From contig NW_019091360.1 of the NCBI RefSeq assembly GCF_001949145.1, positions 3,405,047-3,469,046 on the forward strand: DNA of 64,000 nt, written 5' to 3'. A program made the translations under genes and the position numbers. This DNA is from Acanthaster planci. Its lineage: Eukaryota; Echinodermata; Asteroidea; Valvatida; Acanthasteridae. The notes beneath the pieces are model-generated. The model was not told where the DNA came from, did not search any database, and saw nothing but the letters and a program-made list of their open reading frames with translations. The first letter of the stretch is position 1, and the number at the start of each line of letters is the position of its first letter. Positions 38,251 to 48,218 of the stretch are shown here, piece after piece.

Positions 38251-41200
38251 TGCTGCATTTCTGGCCTCGTTATGAATGAATGAGTGGCTGTTCCGGTCAA
38301 AGTGAACTTACTCCCTCTGTGCTAGGTTGACTGTACGTACACATGTAATAATCATCGCTGGTGCGTGTTTCTCGTTACAATTCATCAGAAGCACTGGGAC
38401 CTAAAAACAGATGACACATTCCATCACCTGAACAGAAATCAAGCTTTCAAACAGTCAACCACAGAAGGGAAATACAGGACTAGGATTCCCAAAATTTGAT
38501 GTTATGAACAAAAAATTATCTGTCCGGCGGAATGTTAATGATAACAGCGCCCTCTGTTGCCTGCTTTTGAATAAAAAAGAAGTAAAAATTACGATAGAGC
38601 TAAGTGTGTGGACGTGAAGATGACGGGACAACAGAAAGTGGTATCGATGTGGACTTTTTGTTAAACCCTTTTAAAAGTGTGGACCCCCTCCCCTTTTCCT
38701 TATTTCTGAAGTACCATCTCCCAGCAGTGAAAAACCATCATTTACAAAAAGAGGAAAAGTCTCACTTAACAGTGTCAATACTGGGGGCGAAATTTATGGT
38801 GTAGTTGTACAATGTACTTGTAGGTCTCGGCCGCTACCGGTCAGCCGCCCGACCAAAGGACAGAAATATCAGCTCGCCTACGGTTGGGGCCGTAGAGTCT
38901 GTCCCTGGCCCTACGCAACCGTCCCTAGCGGGAAAAAAACAAGTTGTGGCGACGAAATAATTCGACGATCTGCTTGCGGGTTTGACAAGGCATGCAGATG
39001 GCTGGACTTTGAACGACAGAAATTTTAGTACGTTATCAACTTAAAGTGAAGCGTAGGAACAGATGGTAGCACAGAAAGTGGGTCGTAGCACATGAAGTGG
39101 ACACGGGACAAGTTTGCTTCGTGAAAGCTCTCAAAAAAAATGAAATCTCGATAAACTTTTTGCGGAAAGGGCGGGGCGGTCATTACTGGACTGAGATTTA
39201 AACCAAACTATCCTGCGGCTGGATTTTCCTCTTTGTCGGAGGGACAAGAGTGACCCTTCTCAAAGCACACGTTACACCGATATTTTGTGGTTTCTTTCGG
39301 TTTTCTTGTTCGGATCAGTTCTGATGAAAACTTTCAAATTGACCTAATTTTCTCCTTTTCAGAAAATGGGAACATTTTGTTAAGACGTATTCTAAGTTAC
39401 TCTCCGGAAGACCCAGTTTCTGAAGTAGCGTTTCGTCTTGAATAATCTGCAGGGTTGGACAAAACAATAAAGAAATTGGGGGACAGACAGGACTGTGGGT
39501 GTTTAAGCCACAACAAACAACTCTTTGCCCAGTCAAAGCATTACTTTACCTGTAGCATTGCTAGCACCACAAACAAGGGTTCAGAATGAGGCATGTCCCC
39601 GAAATTTGTTTAAATCATTATTAAACTATGCGCGATGATAGACGTATACCCGCCATGTCTTTAAATAAGACCCATTTGTGCCAACACAGAAAGTGGGTTG
39701 CCGTTTTCTCTTTCGCTCTCTCTGCAACAAAGACACTATAAGCTTGTTCCCTCCCAATGTTCGCCAATTTCTCTGCAGTACAGATCATTGCGGAATGAAA
39801 CTGCAATATACCAACGATATGGGAAACCCGAGTAACCTTCTTGAGTCCTGATGCCCCGGGGTTGTTTATGCTGCATATGTTCACGTGATACCCAATAACC
39901 CCGATCGATTAATGTCTCGACAAATACACAAATGTATGACCAACTGGCGGGAACTTAGCGGTCCCGTGGAATACGAAATCAGCCGGCGAAATGACATTCT
40001 GGTCAGCTGAATTGCAGAAATAATACAGTCAAAGTAGAAAATGCAGGACAGTGGAGAATCAATACGGAGGCCAACAGACCCCTGTCTGCGGGGCAGGAAA
40101 TATTCTGATTGATTTGTCGATTCATTATATTCTTTTCCCCTCCCATCTACAGCGGTTATTTTGTTTCTCCGATGGAGGTCAGCGAGGAAGTTGTTTCTTT
40201 AATTACTTTCAGTAACGATTAGCCCGCGCTGATTGAAAGAGAGAGTCGACTTGTCTAGGAACTTCGAGAGAAAGACTTGAGGTGAAATCGAGTCAAGACA
40301 AGAGGGCTGTAACATGATAAACTTTGAGAGTAGTTCATAAGTACTAAAAAGCAAAATAGAACAAATGAAAACTGGAGGCATTAAATTAAACAGCAAATAA
40401 ACAGACAGGTCCCACTACCGTATCGCAAAATTCAGACAACTCAAGCATTCCTATCTCTACCCATTTCCTAAACTTCGGCCATACTCCGTACCAATGACCT
40501 GATTTGTTTCAGTTCGTAATGACAGTTGATTCTGTCATCCTTGTGTTACCAAGTTAGCCAAAAATCAAAGAGAAAATAAGCCGGAAAAAAGCCAAATCCA
40601 GAAATTTATTCATACTGAAAGCCTGAAGATGGAGCTACAGGACCAGAGTGTAGAGGGGATAATTTTTAAGGAGCGTGTCAGCTGAGCACAGCCAGCAAGG
40701 TAGGTCCTTGGGGAAAGGGGGAAAAAAAAGAGCTGCAAAAAAGTGGAGACCTAGATTTACGAGGAGCTCTCGAACTTCACTTCACATTTCGTAAGCCTTC
40801 TGGGAAGAAGTCTTCATGAATTACCCCGGCACCGTTTTTCTGACGCACGCCGGGATTTCCTCCGTGGGATGGGTGGGGCCCTGTATTGCAAACCGATTTT
40901 TTTTGGCCGGTGTGTCAGGTACATGAAACTCGTCACGATGTGCGCTGCTAGCTCCTTATCACCCACGGAGCTTGGGTGGTAGGTAGATCCTGAACGATGC
41001 AGATAAGGTGTAGGATGAGTAATCAGCGGTACAGCCGGGGAACATCTTGGGTCGTTTGTTTCAAACGCTTACGTTTTAGTGCGCAATACGCATTTCGTAA
41101 CAGTGAGTTGGGGAAACGCAAATGTTGGGCCAGTTTCGGAATTAATTCTGCAGTCGAACTTATATTTCAGAGAAACGCGTGCCATTCTGTCTTTCTTTGG

Positions 41201-42219
41201 GTGCTCCAATCCAACTCTGCCCACAGGTCATGCGCTACAGTTCTTCCTTAGCTATGGGGATGGTTTCTGACATGACAATGGGACGCCACACGCACGCACA
41301 GGCATCATGCCGTATCTAACTTTGTCCCACCTTCTCTCCGACGTGCGGTTCTATACCCCCATCCCTGGGGATACGACGAATGTTCCCGGGACAGCGATAA
41401 CCAGATATCCCCATCTCCCTGAGCTGTAAGGAAATGCAACACCGCAAGAAGTAATATAAATTATATACCAACTGCAATAATCATCAAGCAAACGATATGC
41501 TCTGTCGCCTCTGGTAATGACCCTACTCTGTCACAACTAATTAATTTTGTTGGTCGGGAATAGAATCCGTTTTATGGCAGAATGCTTCGCTATTATTTCG
41601 TTCGGCCTCGGCTTCAATTTCAGTTTCCATGTGAGTTTCACGGTTAACTGTTTTATGCAACTGCTCAATTTGCACCGAATTTTAGTGATCTTGGCTCACT
41701 CGGGATGCAAGGCAAAGTTTTGGACTGAAAAAAATTGGGGGGGGGAGAAAATGAATATTTGAAGAGGAAAAATTGATAGGAAACGACAATAATGGGGAAA
41801 GACGAGTGGTTGAGAAATAATTCTTTATTGGAAGCAAACATCTTGCATTTTTGTATTGAAAAAGTAAACACATTATCGATGGAATAGTATATTCAGGGAT
41901 GCCTATCGAGGGTGCATGAAAACAGAAGACAGCACTGTTGAATTTAAAATATAGCAGGAAAACTGAAGTGATTCCCATCCAGTTTCAAAGGGACAAATAT
42001 GATCGGTGGGAACAGAACCTTCCCTTTACAACACGCTGTGTTGGAAGTTATACAAAACAACAAAAAAGCATGGGACCATCGAATATTTGATATGTCCTGT
42101 GCTACCAGCAACTGTTTTCCTTAGCTGGGCTAAAGGAAAAACACCCCCCCTAAAAAAAACAGACCCTTTCTGTCAAATAAGTACGACACGTGATCACAGT
42201 CACAAACAAGATCCCTCCA
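38251..42219. other. 5' flank of the signal-peptide exon and intergenic DNA
   Basis: On the minus strand this is the 5' UTR and upstream region of the exon at 38190-38250. No TATA box is convincing. A GCGCCCTCTGTTG word lies at 38547. Repeat density falls here and CpG becomes more frequent (38820-39200). No other exon is seen. The frame at 40997-41251 has no support. Confidence 0.4.
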
Positions 42220-43285
42220 TCTTCAGCCTCACTTTTTGTAAATTTATGTGCAGTGGATATCATTAAAGCTTCTGACCACATTAATCACACAACTGCAATA
42301 GAAAAACCTATTCACCTAGGGGTTGATAGACACCTCCTTCCAACGAATTGCATCTTTTTGTCACATCTTTCCCAAACTGTTCGTTTTCGGGGCATCACTT
42401 CCACCCCTCTTGATCTCATTTGCGGTGTTCCGCGGGGCACGAAATTAGATCCCATAATTTTTCTCGTCATGGTAAACGATGCTGCTCAGACACCAGCAAA
42501 TCGTTGGAAATATGTTGGTGATCTGAGTTATTTTAAATTAGAAATAAGCAACGACCATCAAGTATTCAATCACATATCAATTTACGTGCTGTTTGGTGTT
42601 CCAAAAACGATATGAAACTTAATCCTGCTAAATGTACAACTTTGCTTTTCTCATTCTTGCGTAATCCACCTCCTCCTCTGCATCTTAAAGTTAATGATGT
42701 ACATCTATGAAGTTACTTAGAATAATCATCCAAGATGACCTAAGGTGGAACCAGCAGGTTCAGCAACTCTTTGTCAATGCTTCACGTACACTTTACGATC
42801 TAAGTAAACTTAAGAAAAATGGTATATCAACGCTATTGATCTTATTTGTATAAGACATACAGTCGTCCTGTGCTTGAATATGGTGCAGTGTGTGGTCCCC
42901 AGGTCTGACTTGCAATCAAGTTGGAAGTATTGAGAGTGTCCAGAAACGTGCAATTCGCTTAATTTCTTACCCAAATGTTTTACCATATACAGATGCGCTC
43001 AATTTTTTAAATATCAAATCGCTGTCAGACAGACGTGTTGACCTTACTTTCAACTTGCTCAACTTACTTTTTAATAGTTCTTAGTAACTGATGTGTTTTA
43101 ATGATTTTAATGTTTTTGTTTACTTCCAAACAAGTCTTATGTTATATTTTAATCACTATTTATCCTATTTTATGCGTATATGTTTTGATAATCATTGCCA
43201 AGGTTGAACCTATCGTAAACCAACATTTGTAGTCTTTGTGACTTTTTTTGGGGGGGGGGCTTTTAACAATAAACCAACCATTAAA
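42220..43285 (+). pseudogene. Degenerate non-LTR retrotransposon (LINE) reverse-transcriptase fragment
   Basis: Broken reading frames together give the 3' half of a LINE reverse transcriptase. Palm motif A remnant is VDIIKASDHINH (expected F/VDFSKAFD). Next come FLSHLSQTVRFRG, motif B GVPRGTKLDPIIFLVMVND and motif C RWKYVGDL, where the catalytic YVDD aspartate is replaced (42511-42522). DMKLNPAKC follows near 42615 and QDDLRWNQQV after two stops. RPVLEYG follows, then ESVQKRAIRLISYPNVLPYTDALNFLNI at 42937-43020 in pieces. The 3' end runs into G9 and CAATAAACCAACC near 43250-43285. The chemistry (YVDD family, GTKLGP-type motif B) recalls CR1/Jockey-like LINEs common in marine invertebrates. 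At least three frame changes or stops and the lost aspartate make it dead. Confidence 0.85.
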
Positions 43286-43619
43286 CTCCGTCCACCCTTT
43301 GTGTTATGCTTTAGCCAGAAATATCAGCAAACTGGCAAAAAATTACAGTGGTGCTAATCATGGCATAGTTGTGGAGGGGGCGCGGCTCTTTTTCATTGTA
43401 GGAGCACTCAGTAGCAGCGGAGTAGCAGTGGAGAGGATTAAGTCAGAGGTCACTTCCTTGGAAACTTATTTGCTTTCCCCTTATTTCATCTTCCTGTTTC
43501 TGTCCTTTTTCCTTTGTATTTTTTACCATTTTTTTCCACGACGGCAGGACCAATGCTCCCACCCCAACAACAACGATGCTGCTGCATATTTTGGCAAAAT
43601 ACACATTTTGTGTAAATTT

Positions 43620-43798
43620 CAATACGGGCGATTCACAATTGTGCACCACCAAGAGTTTGCCAACGCATTGGCCAATCACAATGCGTGAAATTTGTTGACC
43701 CTTTCCAAACGCTCATTGGGTCGACAAATTTTGCGCATTGTGATTGGCCATCACGTTTTAAACTCTTGGTGGCGGACTATTGTGAAATGGCTGTATTG
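43620..43798. mobile_element. Foldback MITE with long inverted arms
   Basis: About 179 bp whose two halves are inverted copies of each other over about 80 bp. Blocks include CAATAC, TTCACAAT, CACCACCAAGAGTTT, GGCCAATCACAATGCG and AAATTTGT-GACCC. The loop is only CTTTCCAAACGCTCATT. It could fold into one long hairpin RNA or cruciform. Non-coding. Confidence 0.75.
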
Positions 43799-44954
43799 TT
43801 CCTTGCACATTGACAATGAAATTTACTTACACAGCAAATGGCTGCTTCTAGTCCGAAATGATTATACCATGTCAAATTTTCTTTTTCTTATTTTAATGAA
43901 TGATACATGTACATTTATTACATGGTGTATTAAAAATATTAGAAATGTCATAAACAATTTAATTTCAATTCATTCTTTGACCGATGAGTTGAGTTTTTCA
44001 GGAACTGCTTTTTTTTCTCTACTTTTTTTCTTCCAAAGTAACAAAACAAGTTATTTATGAAATTACACAAGTTTTTGACTGTCTTCTCCCACTAATTTCA
44101 CTTGGCCTCAGGGTGCAGGGAGCTCCCCCCCACTCCGCTCTTTCCGACCCTGTTCATCACTGGTAACTTGTTTCTTTCCTGCAAGCAGGAGATCCAAAAT
44201 GTGGACGGTATCCGGCAGTGAAGCAGTAGCCCTCAGCAAACTTGCAGAAGTTGATCTGAACAAGCTAGAACAAGACGAAAATGTTTCAGTGCAAAACTGT
44301 GGACAAATCAAATACATACGGTAGCTTACTCAAAGAAACCTCCGCAAAAAACAACGAGGTTTTCAAGGAACAGTTTTCAGTTTGTCTTGGCAACCAAAAG
44401 TGATTGTCAACATTTGAAATGTCCCCTCTAGCTCAACTTCAAACCAATTTCAATGACATGTTTTGCATGCCAAGTCGAAACCTGACCTAAAATGAAGCCA
44501 GCAAGTTGGCGTGTTCCAAACTTCAAGCCTTTATGGAGCAATTGCACGAGTCAAGCCTAACGTACATGAACCTGTTTGTATTGGCTGACGTGCTGACTGA
44601 TACTGTCGTGTGGGTGTGTTCAAAACATATCGGTTGCATGAAACAATTCCTTATCTTGCAAATTTATCACTAACTTTGTAAACTCCTCTCCATCGACTCG
44701 CCCTACTGCCACGCGGCTCATTGCACACGGAGTAAGGAAATATTTATCCTTGCTCTTTGCACAAAATCCAGCAAAAGGCACACCTGATTTAAGCATCATA
44801 CCTGAGTCACATCTGTTCGAAGCAACGTTTAGTTTCCCCAAACAGGAATTCTTATGTAGAGTGCTCAAAGAGCAGAGGACGCGTCGAACAGCTGGTTGTC
44901 TTTTCACAGCGCCCTCTATCGCCGCAGAGAATTAATGAGCAAACTCTTGTTAGG

Positions 44955-45378
44955 CCCAACTATTGCAATGTTTCCAACTTTAATTGGGACGGTTCCAATT
45001 AAGACGGAGTAGTTGGGCAACTTCATAGTTGGGACGAATCAGCACAGTTGAGGCCCAACTAGAATTGTGCCGATTCGTCCCACTGAGCCGTGTCCGAAAC
45101 GGGATTCCAGAGCTACGACTAGGTCTATTGTCTGCGCGTCCCCAAGCATTTCCAATGGAGTAAAAACCTAGACCTAGCTCTAGACAACAGATTCGGATGA
45201 AGCCCCAGTTTCAGAGTGTGCTGTGTGCTCTCTGAATGTTGACCCATTTGCAGATGCGATTTTTATCATTTCCTAACCACTCCGTTGCGATTGGGACAGC
45301 TCCACCTAGTACTGTATCTCCCAAATAGTAATTGGGACCGATGCGCACAACTACAGTTGGACTATTGCCATAGTTGGG
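44955..45378. mobile_element. 424-bp inverted-repeat element with nested internal repeats
   Basis: The terminal inverted repeat starts CCCAACTAT-GCAAT-GT-CCAAC at the left and is mirrored at 45355-45378. Inside, a 20-bp word of the form TTGGGAC-GAT--GCACA-TT occurs three times: 45027-45048 and 45330-45351 in one orientation, 45063-45082 in the other. A second inverted pair (AGAGCTACGACTAGG and its inverse) lies at about 45110-45185. No reading frame looks real. It is a non-autonomous DNA element of a family I do not recognise. Confidence 0.6.
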
Positions 45379-45680
45379 TAGATACGACACTTAGTACCAA
45401 AACTTCAGATTGACGGCGATGTTGAAGCTTGCCTGTGGCGTGACTGTCAGAGTGTGCTGGTTCGACATAGTAGAAGAAAAGTTCTGCGGAGTGTTGGACC
45501 TTTCTGTACAAATCGGTAACTCCTCCAGTAAACACGCATGTATTTTATCCCTCAAACGTAAGGATTATGGATTAAGAGTAATCTATAAAAAGAGGTAAGA
45601 GTAGGACTATATCACCCCGTGGTAACGCTATCACTGGTCATCTGCCGTGACCCCTGGCCTGGTAATAAAGTAGGCCTATA

Positions 45681-45837
45681 CAGTCGAACATAGATAAGAA
45701 GAGCAATGTTAAAACAAGGTCATATTTTATAATAAGGACAATTTTAGGTCCCCAAGTGTTTGTTTTTCTTTGTTTTCCATTACTGATAATATAAGGTAAC
45801 TATAACAAGGTAATTTGTGAAGAACAGTGTTCCACTG
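45681..45837. mobile_element. pogo/Tigger-like MITE, 157 bp, copy 2
   Basis: TA duplications (45679-45680 and 45838-45839). The left end is CAGTCGAACATAGATAAG and the right end, inverted, is CAGTGGAACACTG. The length is identical to copy 1 (157 bp), and it shares an internal TATAACAAGGTAATTTG block in inverted order. Non-coding. Confidence 0.65.
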
Positions 45838-45839
45838 TA

Positions 45840-47738
45840 CTTACATAGGCCTAAGTAATAAAGGCGGTAGGCTAATAAAGTACAGTCCAGAGCCACTGTT
45901 GCTTGACACTGTCATTGACAGTCGCTCTGCACAAAATACAGTCCGCCATTAGATGGGGCCTTTGAGGGTGACCAGTGAAATGTCGCTTGCTAGTTATTGT
46001 CGTCTGTAGTTACTGGTACTTAAAGTTTAGCAGCAATGAAGTTTTCTCAACCAACTGAGACACAAAGATGTGTTTTGAAGGTCCGAGTTTCTGGAAAGTA
46101 AAACACTTGTCATTCCTCACCGATAAGATTGTAGAGAATCTTTAAGATCCCAAGAATTTGAGTCAGAACAAATCCATCCCGGTTTCTTCCTTTGAACAGA
46201 CTTTCAATCACTTAAAACGAACAGGAAACAATCTATGAATTGGACGAATGTGTTTACAGAAATAATATTAAGTTTATTTCAAGAAATTAATAGTTGCAAA
46301 AGCCTTATTCATATAAATACAATGGAATATAATGCAACTCTATATAAGTCAGTTTCTATTATGAAAAAATTCACTTTACGAAGCAAAAAAGCGACGGCTT
46401 GACGTACACAAATTCAACTTGCAAATTCATTTTAGCAAATTTCAGTATAGAATTGTCGTCGATACTTAGAAAGATGCTCGAAACACAATTTCCAGTATAC
46501 TTTCATTTAGAAATTGTGTACAGTATACTTCCAAAAGACCTGAAACTAACTGATGTGAAGTTATCTCAAATCTAATCAGTTTTTATCATTATTTATGGGC
46601 CATTGGAGGCACAACGTTTGTCGTATAAAAGTCCATGACTATTTTAAAAAAATAGTTTAGGGTTAATTAGCCCACAGCGGTGATTTGATTGTACTGATTC
46701 CTTGCTTGTTACGGATGAAGGGGATATGCCGAAAGAACAACTGCAGTTTCTTAAACATAGGTTTCAATTTTGCGCCAGTTTATTTAACAGTTTAATAAAT
46801 TAAAAGTACATTTTAAGGAGCGCAGCAAGTCGTTAATGTATATGTACAAAAAGAAAAGTAAACACCTCCGCAATAAATTGAGCTGTGTTTGCATACGGTT
46901 ACTTACTTCATCCAATTCTATACAGAGCGTTATTCATAACAGTAACATTATTTTAGTAAGTAAGCCGAAGGCAGCCATTTTGTAAGTCTGACTCACCGAA
47001 ACTTCCAGGCTGATCCGTGCTTTGCGTTTGGGTACCGGACAATATGGCCGCCGGAGAAAAAATACTCAGTCTTAAAAGTGTACATTGCATAAGTTCTGAA
47101 ACGCTGGACTGCTCAATATTACATTTAGAAATTATTTACAAAGTCATGGACAATATCTACAAATTATCAGGATATTTTATACGCAACAAGGAACGAAGTA
47201 TACAGTACAAGAAATCTAAATTTTACGAACAGGATTATTGTACTATATGTTATTTTTAGACAGGAAAACCGACTAAAATGTGTCTAAAATAGAAGGTTTG
47301 TTCTCATTCTTTCTTAAGCACTGAAAGAAAAAGCTACCCCCTAATGCGAAAACTACGCCAGTGTTCGTAACTTTAAAATGAATTACGACAAATGAAATAT
47401 TTGCTTCGTTAGGAATCGTTTACGCAAAATGTGTCCCTCTAACATTGAAGGTTCCAGACGTGGTGCCTTATTGTCGCATATCAGTTGACACACAGCTCCT
47501 TCAAATTCATACAAATCCATGAAGTGTTTGTGCTTTTGAAAGCACCTGTACATAGTCCACGTGACGTTTGTTTGTTGTCCATTTGATCACATAATTTAAG
47601 GAGATACAGTACGAATCGATCTTACTGTTAAATGTGACTGTTAGAAGAAGCCTTGTTTGTCCTTAAACAATGACAAATTTCTAATAGAAGAGAGGCCTGT
47701 ACAAAACAACCCTTCGATTCAGTCCGTCGCAAGTCTAT
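45840..47738. other. Intergenic and Wnt3 3' UTR side
   Basis: AT-rich. For the minus-strand Wnt3 gene this is downstream. Several TTTATT words (AATAAA on the minus strand; for example near 46272 and 46780) could serve as polyadenylation signals. TTTAGGGTTAA at 46656-46666 resembles a lone piggyBac-like end. Confidence 0.45.
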
Positions 47739-48218
47739 TTATTTACACGTGTGTAGCTCGTAGTTCCGGACGCACTCGTCACAAATCACTTTACAGCACC
47801 ACACAAACTTACAGTCACATCGCTCTACGACCTGTTTCCGGATGGTATTGTACCCTCGTCCGCAGCACATGAGCTGACATCCGTCAATGGCATCCGACGT
47901 CCGGTTGCAGGAGCGTCCTACGGTGCCAAGGGAGCCCAGCTCCGGGTCGTACCGGCAGTAGTCCGGCGACGGTTCGTAGTAGATCAGATCCGCCTTGGTC
48001 GGGGGCTTATAGAGGAGTGATTTGGGTTCCAGGACCTCTACCTTACCGCGCGCCTCCGATTGGCGGACCACTCGCATCTCGGCCGCGCTGTCGTACTTGT
48101 CTTTGAGCTTGGCGCCCAGCGAGCGGAACGGCATCATCTGCCACCAACAAGACTTTAACTCACAGCTGCCTGAGATCCCGTGACATTTACATTTGAGCTC
48201 CAGGCTATCTGCTACTGC
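47739..48218 (-). CDS. Wnt3: Wnt3-like terminal coding exon
   Basis: 480 nt (159 codons plus TAA), acceptor tttatag. It holds the CHGISGSC hairpin; the first serine after CHGI (codon 48173-48171) is the conserved Porcupine palmitoleoylation site used to grip Frizzled. The C-terminal half has the 12-cysteine linker and finger domain with the paired cysteines MCCGRGYN and VWCCKV, ending HTCK. No frameshift or missing cysteine is seen, so the gene looks functional. On the minus strand the region below 47739 is 3' UTR plus intergenic; AATAAA-type signals occur in the first 1.5 kb, but I cannot say which is used. Confidence 0.96.
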   Translation of the reverse strand, partial: AVADSLELKCKCHGISGSCELKSCWWQMMPFRSLGAKLKDKYDSAAEMRVVRQSEARGKVEVLEPKSLLYKPPTKADLIYYEPSPDYCRYDPELGSLGTVGRSCNRTSDAIDGCQLMCCGRGYNTIRKQVVERCDCKFVWCCKVICDECVRNYELHTCK

